From Amanita rubescens (lineage: Eukaryota; Basidiomycota; Agaricomycetes; Agaricales; Amanitaceae), in assembly GCA_015039365.1 (NCBI GenBank), contig WION01000002.1:744001-808000 (forward strand): 64,000 nt of DNA, in the 5' to 3' direction. Of the stretch, positions 1 to 12,720 are shown piece by piece; within the stretch, counting starts at the first letter, position 1; each line of letters starts with the position of its first letter. The notes below the pieces were generated by a model. That model did not search any database, was not told the origin of the DNA, and saw nothing but the letters and a program-made list of their open reading frames with translations. A program made the position numbers and the translations under genes.

Positions 1-3000
1 TGCAGCCTATTGGAGCTCAATGAAAAGAGACTGGGAAGGCTTTATCAGTCGCTGTTCAAGACTGGAGCGTCTCGGCAGTCGGCCCTTAGCCCTTGGCGTA
101 GAAGACCGAGGGAATGTCATAATTGTCGAGCGAGAGCGTATCAGAGCGCTAGTAAGGGAAGATTTAGCTCTGTACCTCCGCCGTCTTCTTCTTCAAGAAA
201 ATCCCTCGGTCGACACCCAGTATGACATTCTGTCCTGCTCCTGGATGTTGAGTTCGACGCTGAATCCTCAAGTGGTGGCGAACTTGGAAAACCGTTTGAA
301 TGACCTGTTCCGGCAGGGTATCACGTTTTCGCTGTCGGACATCATTCAGGACCAGGCCACCCGGTCGAAAATTCTCCAATATGTGGATGACGGCACTGCC
401 AACTGGGTTATAGGTCGGTTACAGAACCTGGACGACATAGATGCCGCGACCAAGGCAGCGCTCGATGTTATCGGTGGGCTCGACATGGATGTCAAACGTG
501 AGGAAGACGAAGTTGAACTATTGCTCCCTCCTGCAAACTCTCATTGGCTAAGGTCAACCACGGCTGCTTACACAACGGCCACTATTAACGCGAGATACGA
601 TCTGTGTCTTTCATTAGTCATATTATTGTTTTTCCTCTCAAGTGATTTGGCAGATTGGGACCCCACTCTCCTGGCAGAGGTCCTTGCCGTCTTCCGGGGC
701 GTCGCCATGCTTAGATTAGCTTCGCGTCAGATGGGTACAGAGGATTCAAATCCCGGTGACAACAGCTCCGCTGACGATGTCGTAACAAAAATGCGAAATA
801 TGCATGTATCCCGTCATAAGACGCAAACGACTCCTTATCGTTCCTTAATTCATCACTTGCTTGCCGACTCAGATCCTGCTCCTAGTATTCCTGGGGCTGC
901 GCATCGATTTTTGGATTCTTCAGGGTTACTGCAGTCGGTTTCACCTGCTCATGCCACTGGGTCTGAAACTCTTTTCTGTGAACAGTCAAGGCGGCTACGC
1001 TGCTATGACGTGACATTCGAACTTCTTGCGTGGCTCCCAAAAACTCCCGGCGTAGTTTACGTCCAGTCTTGCTTATGGCTTGATATTGGTAGAGCCGACG
1101 ATGCGGCAGAACTACTGCAGCAGGCTCGCCGGATCTTTTGGTGAGTACGCTGAGGGCGTTCGTCGGTTCCTTACGGTAACACGAATTTAGATATCGATAC
1201 CGGCATATCCGCGGAAGATTATGAAGCATTAATCACTGTTCTTCCGGCTACAGAGCACTTAGATTCAAAATTCAAATTCTACGTGCATGCAGCCGCGCTG
1301 TTTAAGCAACGTGGCCTGGTGCGCTATGAAATCATGTTCGCGCGCTTGGCAATCACAGAGGCCCCTGACCACGCGGACACCGCGTCACTATGGTCGAGTG
1401 TTATCGAGGGCTACATTGAGCTTAGTCTATACCAAAGCGCATATTCGTCCCTCATGTGCTTACCGTATGAGAAGCAGTGCGTGATTTTTGACCAATTTAC
1501 CCTGTCCTATTAACATTGTGACAGGAAGCGTGAATGCATTAGTCGATTGACGTATAAGATGTGTGAAGACAACGCAGTGGATGAACTGTTGAGATTCAAT
1601 TTCGCCGGTATATCTGACGAAGTAGAAGATGCGCTGTCTTTCAAAGCTCGGAACGTCGATCCGCGTGTGCGACCGTGCTATTCAAAGATCCTATACGCCT
1701 GGTACACAAGCCGCGGTGATCACAGAAAAGGTAAGATTTCGACTTTGACATTTTAGGGTCTATGACTAAATATATCAGCCGCCCTTGCAATGTATGATCG
1801 AGCTTGCAAGATACACGATCTGATCGCCGATGTACAGTCTTTCATGAGCTTAGCAGAAGAGCAATTATTGGCATATACTATTGCTATCAACTCACTCTCG
1901 CTAGTGGATCAGGGTAGTGCATGGTTCGTATTGTCAAGTGCCGCGGAAAGCAACCCAGAGGTGAGCGTCACTAGTAGACACTGTTATCCCAATCTAATCA
2001 AATATCTTCAGGCTCGTAAGCGAAGAAAAGTCACAAGGCATATTCCTGAAGCCAAACAAGGCTCAGGGAAATACGAGGCTGAGGTCATACAACTTGCTGA
2101 CATACAACACGATTACGCTGCCTTATCCGCGCATATTGATTTGGTTCGCAGCGATCCTACATTAATGACGTCGGAAGGTTCAGTTTCAATTTTCATTCCT
2201 TGTTCATATCAATTAAGAATTGATAGATTTCTTCCCTCCAATGTCTCTCATTATTCTAAAATTGGCTCAAGCAAATCGGCTAAATCAAGCTATGGCTTAT
2301 GCCCGCAGCCTCAAGATTGACATGACCGACTTGTTCACTCATCTTACCAGGCAGTGTCTGAGACTCTCTCGATACCCAGGAGCAATGGTGTAAGTTGTTT
2401 AAAAGCATTTCTAATAGCCACGAATGACTGGATCAATCTACAGGCAAGAGGACTCCTTTGATTGGCTGTTTTCAGGCAAGGCCTCGTCATGGTCAGGAAC
2501 GCCAGCCGAGAGAGCTTGGAAGTATCTTCGACAGGCGCTTGAATTGCATGATAACACGGAAACGGACTACAAATATACCAAGGCAGCCCTGGAGACAATC
2601 TTAGCCCAGGATAGGAAACGCCCTTCTCCACCATGGATTATTAACGCGTTGCAAGTAGGTCTTTCAGTGGCCTTTTTGAGTATGCTCGACTTATATAATC
2701 AAATAGGAATTTGACCCAGAATTTCTTATTCGAGTCAACCTACGTTATGAAAAGTATTCTGACGCAATTGAATACGCCCTGTCACTGATACGCAAGGTGC
2801 GAATCTTATCGCGATAGTTAGCGTGGGCTGATTTACCTGCACGACTAGTCGAATGATAAACTAACACGAGACCCGCCTCGCAATGCTACGATAACCTGGT
2901 TGCCCTACTCGCTATTGGATCAAACTCTCGTAGCGTCTAAATCACTTGAAAAACCGCCAGCTCGCCTATCTGAATTAGAAAAGGAGATTTCGGATTATGT

Positions 3001-3040
3001 CAGGCGAATACAAAAATTGACAGATTCTCATTCTGTTTGA
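1..3040 (+). CDS. Nuclear pore protein of the Nup120/Nup160 family, C-terminal part
   Basis: The 5' end lies outside the window. Read exons are 1-1140, 1191-1476, 1525-1730, 1779-1960, 2012-2177, 2218-2389, 2444-2654, 2707-2796 and 2849-3040, ending in TGA. The product is an all-helical, repeat-poor chain. Features reminiscent of Nup160/Nup120 are an early segment with DWEGFISRC and the C-terminal block ITWLPYSLLDQ followed by a short charged tail. In the family this region is the alpha-helical solenoid that joins the Y-complex (Nup107-160) of the nuclear pore scaffold. All later introns join in phase. The first does not: exon 1 leaves two bases and exon 2 supplies two, so one base is in excess near 1136-1192. 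Assignment rests on overall pattern, not a short diagnostic motif. Confidence 0.72.
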
Positions 3041-3294
3041 TGCTTGTTATATAATGTTGTAGTGTATTATTACAGAATCTGTATACATGAGCTGGTAACA
3101 GATTCGCTACACTAACCCCCCTCCTGGAGCCAAATATATATACAAACTCTATACCGCTACATGATGCATAGCCAAAACTGTGAGAGCAAGCAAGATATGA
3201 AATACGAACAATACAATCCAAAGGTTATATGTGTGTCATGCCGAAAAGTAGATCATCAGAACTAGAAGCAAAAAAAAAAATAGTGCTATGCGCG

Positions 3295-6036
3295 TTATGA
3301 AGAGTGAGGTTGTATAGGCTCTGTCCTTAGACCGTCGAGAAACTGGCTCCACTCGCCTTGATTAAAGCCCACTGCTGCGCCCCACATGGTCGAGTCTTCC
3401 ACGCCATACTGATAACGAGTATCAGTGTACAAAGATTGTTGGGGTGATATTGTATACGGTTGAGAGTATATATTTGATAGGCTTTGTGTGTGACTGACAG
3501 CGGGTGCAGGCATTTGTGCCTGCACCTGAGGCGAATGAAGGGTTGTTGCAACTTGAGGGTACATATTCACAGTCTGACCATTGAGCGTGTCATATGGTGT
3601 TGGAAGATTAACCAAGGCAGCGTTAGGTGGACTAGGTGCCATGCCAGATGAAGGTGAGTTGACGGAACGGCCAGGAGAGTCAGCAGATCTGTCGTGAGAA
3701 TCATGATAAGGGAACGCAAGCTTGCGCACAGTCCCGAGGACTTGAGCTCTGAGCTTCGCGCGCTCCTCTTTGCTTTCGCGAGTGAATTCGCTTGAATAGA
3801 GAGGTGCCAATACCTGTAGAATAGTGGACGCTTTATCAGCGACGGTACTCCCTTGGTAATTGTCAAGCGTCGCAATTGCTTTTCGTATGCTGTCCCGGAA
3901 CAAGCTGGCGCCAGGTTGGTCTGGATTCGCGATCAGCTGAAAGGAAAAAAACATAGCGGCTGAGAACGCATGGAAGGGCGCCCAATTCATATGGGCAGGA
4001 ACTGCTAGCGAAGTTTTGGCCAAATGGTCTGGCCGGATATGGCCGACCATCGCGATCAATTTCTCTGCGGCGCTTACAGCGATCTCCAAACTTTGGGCAT
4101 ATTTTGGGGCGTCAACGGAAGGGTTTTTTGATGTCGGAGGTTGATGGGGATTAGCAGCAATGCTGGCATATGGTCTGTGAAGCGTGAAACGGATGTGAAG
4201 ATAGGACGTGCGAATGATGACGCTCTGTACCCCAAGCCTCTGCATGGCGATGTTAGGTGACGCCAGAGTTCTTGCGACTCGAAAGTCATCAAGATCCAAT
4301 TCGGGTGGTAAATTTTCTAGCCATTGCATTAATGCTCGATCATTGGCTTGGACGTTCTCGTAAGGCACAGGACGAACGGATACGGCATCTTCCATAATAT
4401 GGCCAAGTATATCAGCTAACCGCAAGAGAGCAATATTAGGAAGGTACAGTCGGCCGCTTTTATCAATGGTGGGATCACAATAAGAAGGGAGCTGCGTGTC
4501 ATAGTGGTGGGGAGCGATATTGATCGGTCTGCCGAACATAAACGCCTGCCATCTGCCACGGGATCAGGAGCAGGACGTAGGAACGAACGCACTCCACCAA
4601 CCTTTCTAGCAGGATTATATGCCACCATGCCCATCTACGGCGCTCCGCCACATCTCTGGACATATGCCATTTCCCAGGGTCACGATGAAGACCTATAGCC
4701 GTTCCGATCGAAAACAACTCTCCCTTGATGTACCATATTTCCTCACTGTCACGTTTTGAGAGGGTCAAGTAATGGCACCTGACAAGCAAGAGTTCCACAA
4801 GTTCCAAAGTATACATCTTGCCCTCTGCCATGCGGCGCTGGAGGGCGATGCACGCAAGTTCATAGAATTTTTGGCCAATATCGTCCTGTGACTGATTGGG
4901 GAAGGCATCAAGCAGCGGATGCTGCGAAGGAAGATAGAAGATTGCAATCCCCATGACGATGAAAGCGGTCGCTAGTATTATACGGTCCCCTGAAGAACCG
5001 TTTTTAAATCGGTCCCATTGGTGGGTGAATGTGTTTTCATTCACATGACGATAGACCCAGTTGCAGTAATCAAAGTAATATCTGATCAAGCCATCAGCAA
5101 TATTGATAGGAGGAAATAACGCAAGCAAGTCGTTGTCATATGTTGGGGGGAAGTCATCCTGTTCCTGACTCTGACGAAAATCTGTATCGTCGATTCGAGC
5201 TTCGCCCTAAGAAAGGTAAATTGAGAAACTGCTAGATACGGATAAGCATGCCGTTGTTAATCACCGTTATTAGATGGGTTGCGGCGCTCGTTGGACCAGC
5301 ATACAGTCCACCTTGTGCCTGGCGACCTAGGAAGCCATGCGATGGCTGAGTCTTATCGCTGACGTCCGGATCGACTACTTCTTTCTTTGGGGTCGTGTGA
5401 GTGGACACCTCGCTCGGGCGCTTCTGGAGTGCTGGATTACTGCGGTGATGTGGAAAAATATAAGCTTCGAGAAGAGAAATTGAATGTCGCAAGCGACCGA
5501 TTTCTTGAGCAGGGTCTATGCGAGTATAGCTATGGATAGAAAAGAGAGCGGTCGGTGAGTACATGGTTGGAAGTGGGGGAGGGGGGGTGGTACGACAGCG
5601 ATGCAAGACGTACTGGAAGTCATCTCCGCGGGAGTAGGCATCATTGCCGTCTTGCCCTCGGGCATCCTGATAGCACATAGCAGAAGTACCTAAAAAGCAG
5701 AGGTATAAGATGATGGAAAACGCATATATTGGACATAGAACGGACCACGAAGGACGCATGACGAACATGGGCGATTTCTTGAAGATGGGGTAGTAAGAAC
5801 AAGCGGGTAATGTACTATGAGCCGACGAACCGATCACATTTCAGCTTGCTATTTCTACAAGGCTCGCAATTTATGGCTTTCCGAGCACGCTTAGTTGGAG
5901 GACGGCCATCGCCTGGAGGGTCTCCATTGGAAGCAGGAGTTGGAGAAGACCTTCCTCGTACCGATGCCGAGGTGCGCTGGAGTTTAGGCCGCGGAGCAGA
6001 AGGAGAAGATGATGTAGGGAGAGAGTCGTCAACCAT
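3295..6036 (-). CDS. Zn2Cys6 fungal transcription factor
   Basis: The protein starts at 6036 (ATG). A Ser/Pro-rich and basic leader (PTKRARKAINC) runs into a zinc cluster assembled over three exons: CEPC, then K-C-DRNRPC, then SSC, with the last Cys in TSAMC. The spacing fits C-X2-C-X6-C-X5-C-X2-C-X8-C. Exon 1 is 6036-5831, exon 2 is 5777-5746 and exon 3 is 5689-5614. A short coiled coil follows (AQEIGRLRHSISLLE), then the fungal_trans middle homology region with the usual ERRRWAWWHIILLER signature and FGRPINIAP after the next intron. The C-terminal 150 residues are low-complexity (Pro/Gln/Ser). Such proteins are nuclear DNA-binding regulators. The target genes cannot be read from the sequence, and the neighbours give no hint. 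Confidence 0.88.
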
Positions 6037-6962
6037 GGGAGAGGGAGAAGGGATGGGAGACTGAAGGCGGGAACAGAAAGGGAATAAGAAAGAATATAAA
6101 GGGTTATGAGTTCAATGCGCCAATCCATCGCTGAAATGCCATCCCAACTCTCTCCCTTCCGCGAATTAAACTATTCTTGCCCTGTCCGGGGTCCTTCCTC
6201 TATTAACCCGCCTCCGCGTTGCCACTCCTTCAACTTCAACTCCTCCGTCATCCGCCGTCGTCACTTCCACTTCTATCGCGCATATATACACACTTCCCCG
6301 CCCTCCCCCCACAGTCAACCCCACGGTCAACTTACACCGGGTTCAATCCCGCCGCCGGCTAGATTCACCTTTTTTTGATCGATTCTACCCAGAGACTTCA
6401 TTTGCCGTCATCGCTGCACAGCTTGCCGAGCTTCTTCGGATATGAACATTACTGTCGCCTGCGTTGAAGTCTATCAGACGAAGGTAAACTATAGAAGCCC
6501 TAGCCCTCGACCCGCAATATGTCATACGGCCCGAACCGAGTCCCTTAACTGCCAACGGGCGCCTGTCTAGGCACATTTTTCTGGGAAATATAGGGATGCT
6601 GTGCAATGGGAAGACATCGGAACGTGACCCGACGCGGGATTGGACGTCATCTACAGTGTCAGGAGGGATGTGAATTCGTATATTAGCAAAAGACGATTAT
6701 AGATGATTGTGTCTGATAAGTATCGAGTACGACTGACGAAAAAAAAAGGGTGACAGTTGGATGACAGGAACCGAGGACGTGGCGTGAGGACCAAAGACAC
6801 ACTGCTGTTGTCACTTGGAGCCGAGTTCGCTAATGTTTAAAGAGCTCTGAGGACAACGGCGAGCGCGATGTTGAGATGGAATGTAGTAGTACTTTCTAGA
6901 ACTTGTATCACATTGTTATATCAACCCTTTCATCCATCCCGCCGCTCAACCCTCTTTCCTTC
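6037..6962. promoter_or_regulatory. Divergent intergenic space between the Zn2Cys6 regulator and STI1
   Basis: This 926 bp stretch has no convincing coding exon. The side next to the regulator (about 6160-6380) is rich in C and T on the + strand and ends in a T run at 6371-6377. The side next to STI1 has pyrimidine-rich tracts just before the ATG. It probably holds the promoters of both genes. I could not identify a specific operator or a heat-shock element with confidence. Confidence 0.5.
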
Positions 6963-9162
6963 ATGTCTGACGTGCGTCTCACCCGTCATATTTCAATACA
7001 TCGCTTAACAAATACCTAGGCAAACGCGCTTAAAGATTTCGGAAACAAAGCCTTTGCTGCCAAAGATTACGATAAGGCAATCGACTTTTTCTCACAGGCT
7101 CTCAAAATCGACCCCGATAATCATGTTCTCTGGTCGAACCGAAGCGCTGCCCAAGCAGGCAAGAAGCAGTGGGCAGAGGCTCTGACAGATGCCGAACAGG
7201 TCAGTGTAATGTCAGTCTCAGTATACCTACCTTACGCTCCAGCTTTAATCAGTGCGTCAAGCTCAACCCGACATGGGGCAAAGGCTATGTGCGAAAAGGC
7301 GCCGCTCTACACGGTGCTCGCCGTTACGATGAGGCTATTTCATCCTACGAGGAAGGTTTGAAACACGAGGACAGCCCAGCCCTTCGGAAAGGTCTGGAAG
7401 ATGTACGATCTGCGAAAGGTAAGTGAACTTGGTCCGTTGGATATCCATACCTTATCGCGCAAGGTTCGGGCGATGCGGCATCTGGCATTGGGAAAATGTT
7501 CTCGGATCCTAATCTGATCACTAAACTGGCCACCAATCCTCGTACCCAAAAGCACCTTGCTGACCCGACATTCGTGCAAAGGGTAAAGTACATTTTAACC
7601 AATTGTGTAGATTGACTGATCTTTAAATCTAAATTCAGCTTCGGCTGATCCAACAAAATCCATCACTCGCTCAAGGGTTAGTAGTTGAAACGTAAAATGG
7701 AAAAGGTCTGGATCTCATAGTCTTTTCAGCGCTTTCCAAGACCCCCGAATGATCGACGTCCTCGGTGTTCTGATGGGGATCGACATGCAGGGCTTCACGC
7801 GCCCTGAAGGTTCCGACGAGTTACCACCTGATGTTCGGCCGGGCTCTCCACCCCAGTCTCCTCCTGCGTCGACCTCTGCTCCCCCTAAACCGGAAACAGC
7901 TCCTGCTGAGGAGGAGGACGCCCAGATGGAAGACGTCGACGAGGAAGAAGCCAAGGCAAAGAAGGAGGCTGAACAAGCGAAAAAAGCAGGCGGCGAGGCT
8001 TACAAAAAGAGAGACTTTGACGAGGCTATCAAGCAGTTCGAGCATGCCTGGGACACTTGGCCACAAGATATAACATTTTTAAGTAATCTTGGTGGTGAGT
8101 CGCATCAGATCACCGGTATTGCTAATGATTCACGTTTACATTTTGCTAGCTGCCTACTTCGAGAAAGGGGATTATGACAAAGCAATCGAAGCATGCCAAA
8201 AAGCTGTTGACGAAGGACGCTCTGTAACCGCATGTTCAAAATGTATCCGCACGAGCTAAAATTCGTCTAGATCCGCGCTGACTTCAAGCTCATCGCAAAG
8301 GCATATGGCCGCATCGGCTCGTCATACCAGAAGCAGGACAATTTGACTCAAGCAATTCACTTTTACGAAAAGTCCTTGACTGAACACCGCACACCTGATA
8401 TTCTCAACAAGCTTCGTGAAGCCGAGAAGGTCAAGGCAGAGCAAGGTCGCAAGGCGTATATTGACCCCGAGAAAAGCGCATTAGCCCGCGAGGAGGGAAA
8501 TAACCAGTTTAAGGCCGGGGACTTTGCAGCTGCTGTCAAATCCTACAGCGAAAGCATAAAGCGTGACCCAGAAGATGCACGAGGATATAATAACCGCGCC
8601 GCTGCATATATGAAATTAGTGGCACTACCTGAAGCACTGAAAGACGTGAATGAAGCCATTAAGGTTGATCCTAACTTTGGTGAGTGACCAGGTCTGTTCG
8701 CAGTACGCCTCATACAGTTTGATTAACGCCACCGTGATGCAGTTAAAGCATACATTCGCAAATCGAACATATTGTCTGTCATGCGAGAATACACTAAATC
8801 CTTGGAGGCCATCCAGCAAGCAAGAGAGTACGACACCGAAAACCAGCATACCAGAGAGATCGCACAGCAAGAGCTCAAGTGCCAGCAGGCATTGTTTTCT
8901 CAACAAGGCGAAGAAACACAAGAACAAACTCTCGAGCGGGCGATGCGTGATCCTGAAGTTGCGGTGAGCTATATTCGCCCGAGTTTGGTTCGTTTTGGTT
9001 CTGATCAGTACCTGCCAGAGTATTATGACGGACCCCGTTATGCAACAAATCCTTCAACAGGCACAAAATGACCCAAAGGCACTCCAAGACCACATGAAGA
9101 ATCCCAAAGTACGCCAAAATATACAGAAATTAATAAATGCTGGCATTGTCCGAACACGGTAG
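6963..9162 (+). CDS. STI1: Hsp70-Hsp90 organising co-chaperone Sti1/Hop
   Basis: The start ATG at 6963 is followed after three codons (M-S-D) by an intron. TPR1 then begins with ALKDFGNKAFAAKDYDKAI. Next comes a DP/STI1 domain (SDPNLITKLA, then RLIQQNPSLAQ, DPRMIDVLGVLMGID), a Pro/Glu-rich linker, TPR2A (GGEAYKKRDFDEAIKQF), TPR2B (EGNNQFKAGDFAAAVKSYSE) and a second DP domain (DPEVA, DPVMQQILQQAQ, KVRQNIQKLINAGIV). This is the complete Hop architecture TPR1-DP1-TPR2A-TPR2B-DP2. In the family, TPR1 and TPR2A bind the EEVD tails of Hsp70 and Hsp90 in the cytosol and so pass clients between them. Introns join in phase where I checked. It converges on the AP-3 mu gene. Confidence 0.95.
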
Positions 9163-9295
9163 AAAAGACATATGCTCTTCAGTTTTTCGGCAGTTTTACG
9201 AGGTTCTGGTATATTCCGTCATTAACCCCATAGCTGTATCTACATTCATACAATATGAAAAATACATCAGTCTATCCTAATGGAAAAGCTAGGGG

Positions 9296-11183
9296 CTACC
9301 ACCTCCATTCGATATCTCCGGTTGAACGGCCTCTGACTCCTTTATATGGCTTGTAATTTTCTCCTGATACCCTTAATTGATCGATTTTTAAAGCTGAAAA
9401 CGTGTGTGAGGCAATTTCAAAGTTGAGACGTATCGCACGAGAAGGTCGTGGGACAGTGCTGTCAAGACGGTTAGAGGGACCTGAGATGGCCTGAAAAGGA
9501 CTAACGTTGTAGTAAACGATCCTTTCAAAGTCCAGCTACTGGCCGGGGGCACGTTAGGGATCTCCCATCGCAGTATCTGACATTCCAGCAAGTAGGTAAG
9601 TCGACATTGAACAGATGGCAGATGGCTGGATGACGCATACCCGTTTCTTTGCATCAAACGCCCACGATGCACCTATTGTTATACTTGCCCCTGATTCGAG
9701 GCTACTTAAACCCCGGCCAAATCCGCCGCTTCCTCGGCCCGAAATACATTTGATTCCTCCCGCGCCTTCGCCAAGGTAAAGCGTTGCGACGAGATTCTCC
9801 ATTGCCCGGGTGGTCAAGCGGGAGGTCAGCGTTATATCGAAGGTCGCTACGGAACACGTCAGAGACACATTTATCCGTAAAAGTGGGTACCAACCGCCAT
9901 TCTCTTCGAGTTCTATTACTGGCTTGAGCGCTACGGGAACGGGCACGATGTCCTTCGTAGCCGCCGCTAAAGCGGATGAGCTAGTTGATAGATCCGGCGC
10001 AAGGGTTGCCGCAGCGGCAGGAGGTATGTATCTATACTCTCCAAGCGTGAAACGACCGTCAGGGGGTATAAATGATAGAACTTTATCGTGGTTCCACTTT
10101 TGGAGGCTATGGGTAGATGAGTTTTGATTAGAACACAAAATCAGTATAGGAAACTGACCGAACGCAAGGATGAAATCCGCAGTCCGTCATCACACGCGGA
10201 TTAGAGAAGGTCATGGTACAATCGGGTAAGCCTGAGCGTCTTATCTTAGTTCCAACTACGTCAAGAGAGCGAGAACTGCACCAGAAAGTTTCGTATTGGT
10301 CTCTAATTTGCCCCAGGCAGTACTGGACAGAGGTGTACCGTTTCTGTTGTGATCACTATCAGAGACTTGAAATCAGCCACTGACTGGTTAAAACATACTT
10401 GTTGACAATGGCTTTGAGGTGCTCCACAACATCGACATAAATTTCATTGTTTGTATAGCGGACGCCGGCTCTTCTCCAAGGAATGGGTGATGAAAATGGA
10501 CCGCTGGTGGAACCGAAACCGTATCCGGCATTTATTGTAGATGCGACGTTTGCACCAGCGACATTGAGTAGTTTTGTGAGTAACGAGGGTGGGAGCACGA
10601 TCTCCCTCAACGCATTTGAAGACATCGTCAAAGGGTGCCCTCCCGCGTCTAAAGTCTCCTCTAATAGCTGATATAAAATAAGCGACGTCGAAATCCAGTA
10701 CGCTCACTAACCTGATACACAACATCAAAGTTCTCTTTCATCGTATTAGCATTCACGACCCCGAAGTATTCCTTCAAGATATCAATAAAAGTTTGCAAAA
10801 ACGAGAATGCGACCAAAGGATCGACTAAGTAAACAAGCGCTTCAGCTACGGAACGACAAGATAGAGTTACGTGAACGTACCATCGCCGCTAACGGGACAA
10901 AGTAGTCTGATATCGCTGGAACGAACATGGCAACATGCACTTGAGAAGCCGGTAGAATTATGAGATTGGACGTATAGGACAGGGTCTACATCATCCGAAC
11001 GAGAAGCTTTTGCTAGGGCATTATTAAGAGTGTCAATGTGAAGAAGTGGATATGAGCTGGACGTTGACCGAAAACCAGACTGTATTATTGGTCGACTTGC
11101 GCAGCATCAATATACCCTGTATGATGACACGAGGACGCAACGAACCCTGTATTGTCGAGGATGATCAATCCGTCGAGAGCCAT
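9296..11183 (-). CDS. AP-3 adaptor complex medium subunit (mu3)
   Basis: The protein opens with MALDGLIILDNTGF, typical of mu3 longin domains. The longin part continues through HIDTLNNALAKASR, SHNSTGFSSACCH and LVDPLVAFSFLQTFIDILKEYFG, and reaches MKENFDVVYQLLEETLD. After the variable linker (GSTSGPFSSPIPWRRAGV) the mu-homology domain starts with NNEIYVDVVEHLKAIVNK. It includes FIPPDGRFTLGEYRY and ends with GRSTGDIEWRW and TAG at 9296-9298. Mu subunits recognise tyrosine-based sorting signals. AP-3 carries cargo from the Golgi/endosome to the vacuole. The next same-strand gene upstream ends only 37 bp before this ATG, so promoter elements probably lie within that gene's 3' end. Confidence 0.9.
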
Positions 11184-11220
11184 ATATGTTCAATGAATGA
11201 TGGAGTGTGACACTACGTTT

Positions 11221-12595
11221 CTACGGTGATGCCCACGACCAGTCCTTAAAACCTGCTTCCTCAAACTTTCTCCTAATCAACTCTTCGTACTTTTCTCTAT
11301 CTGCCCCACTTCTTTCATTTATTTCTCTCCAGACCTTTATGCATTCGTGTACTTCACGAGGAAGTGCTTAAACCCAATACCTGCGGTATATTATAATGCG
11401 AAGTACCCGTGTGTCTGATTGAGAATCCTATTGCTACGTTCGGCAAATCCAGGGGACACTGAGCGAGACAGTCTTGAACCACTTTGTGGAGCTCGCTTGG
11501 TGCAGGGTGCCACGCAGGAGGTTTGGACGTAAGCAGGCCCATGCTGAGCGGAGACGCTGTCAACAGCTGTCCAACACGAGCACGCTCTGTAAAATGAGGT
11601 GCATAAGCCGTGAGTGTTGAATTTTGAAGAGACAGGTGACAGTAGGAGAGCAACACGTCTAAGGGCTTGTAAGGTGGTTGATTAAGCACCAATATGGCTA
11701 GGCGAAGGAGAGTTGGTAAGGGATATCCTTGAACTTGGTTAATGTCAAAACATAACTTTCTTCAGACAGCCATACCTGATATACCAATGTTTTTCACGAG
11801 TCCTTCGTCTTGCAATTTCCTAAGCTCAGAAATTGCGTCTAGAATTTTTTGATCTCCTCCGCCCCTGATTCTCCCTTTATCTTCCTCTGTCAAACCATAT
11901 AGCATAGCGTCCGTTGTCAATGCAGTAATGTGGTTTCCTGAAGCCTTCGGAAACTCTTGCGTGCACACGAATTCCACGTCATGTAAATATACGGTATCCA
12001 GGTAGTTCGTCTGCAACCTGCGTAAGCTATTCTTGACAGATTCGCGGACGGTAGCCGGGGAGTAATCAAAGATATTTTTACCATATCTACCACACTTCGT
12101 CATCTGTATGTGGCGTTAGTTATAACAAAGTTGAATTAACATGGGTGCCATGGGTCTTTACTAGTTGATACGATGAGCGAGGGAATTCGGGTTCCAGGGC
12201 CTTGAGAATGTTTCCCAACACTATCTCAGAATCGCCGTAATAAACCGACGTGTCAAATGCACGAATGCCGTATCTGCAAAAGGAATGAGGTTAAGTAGCT
12301 CCACGAAAATGCCAACTGTAGCGGACCGCAATGCAAGTCTGACAGTGCGAATCGGCATAGTGCTCAAGAGAATATCGTCGGTATTATAGACAGTGCTGAG
12401 GGCCGCACCACCGAACACGATGGGAGGCAATCTCAGGGGTCCTTGAAAGCTATCCTAAAGGAACCGAATATGTTATCTAGTATAAACGCAATACATAGAC
12501 ACGGTACTGACCATAGCCAAACCCGGTATAGGCAAATCCTCCGGCTCATCCGAAGGGATTGAAATACGATATCCAATCTTGAACACCGACGACAT
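11221..12595 (-). CDS. Aldo/keto reductase, D-arabinose 1-dehydrogenase (Ara2) type
   Basis: Conserved features appear in order: LPPIVFGGAALSTVYN, YGIRAFDTSVYYGDSE (Asp and catalytic Tyr of the AKR fold), MTKCGRYG (Lys), YLDTVYLHDVEF (His), GLVKNIGISG and SPLSMGLLTSKPPAWHPA. The C-terminus is FEEAGFKDWSWASP. This layout matches the Ara2/L-galactose-dehydrogenase branch, which oxidises D-arabinose on the way to D-erythroascorbate in fungi. The exact substrate is inferred. The ATG at 12595 has a good context (CACCATGTCG) and is chosen as start. An in-frame ATG at 12655 would add 20 residues. One intron uses the donor at ..TTGCG|GTCCGC, which keeps frame into YGIRAFDT. Other nearby GT sites do not. 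Confidence 0.87.
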
Positions 12596-12720
12596 GGTGG
12601 GTAATCGCACACAAGTCACGCCTTGTGACACTCGGAACAAGAAAGAATGGTCCATTAAAGCAATTTACAGGCAGAAATCAACGAGGACCATCGTTATTGT
12701 CTACAATTCATGTAACCAGT

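Noticed and set aside
6330..6380. Possible tRNA 3' half: GGGTTCAATCC followed by a T run
   Set aside because: The T-arm stem does not pair beyond two or three bases, and no D-arm or acceptor stem is found upstream.
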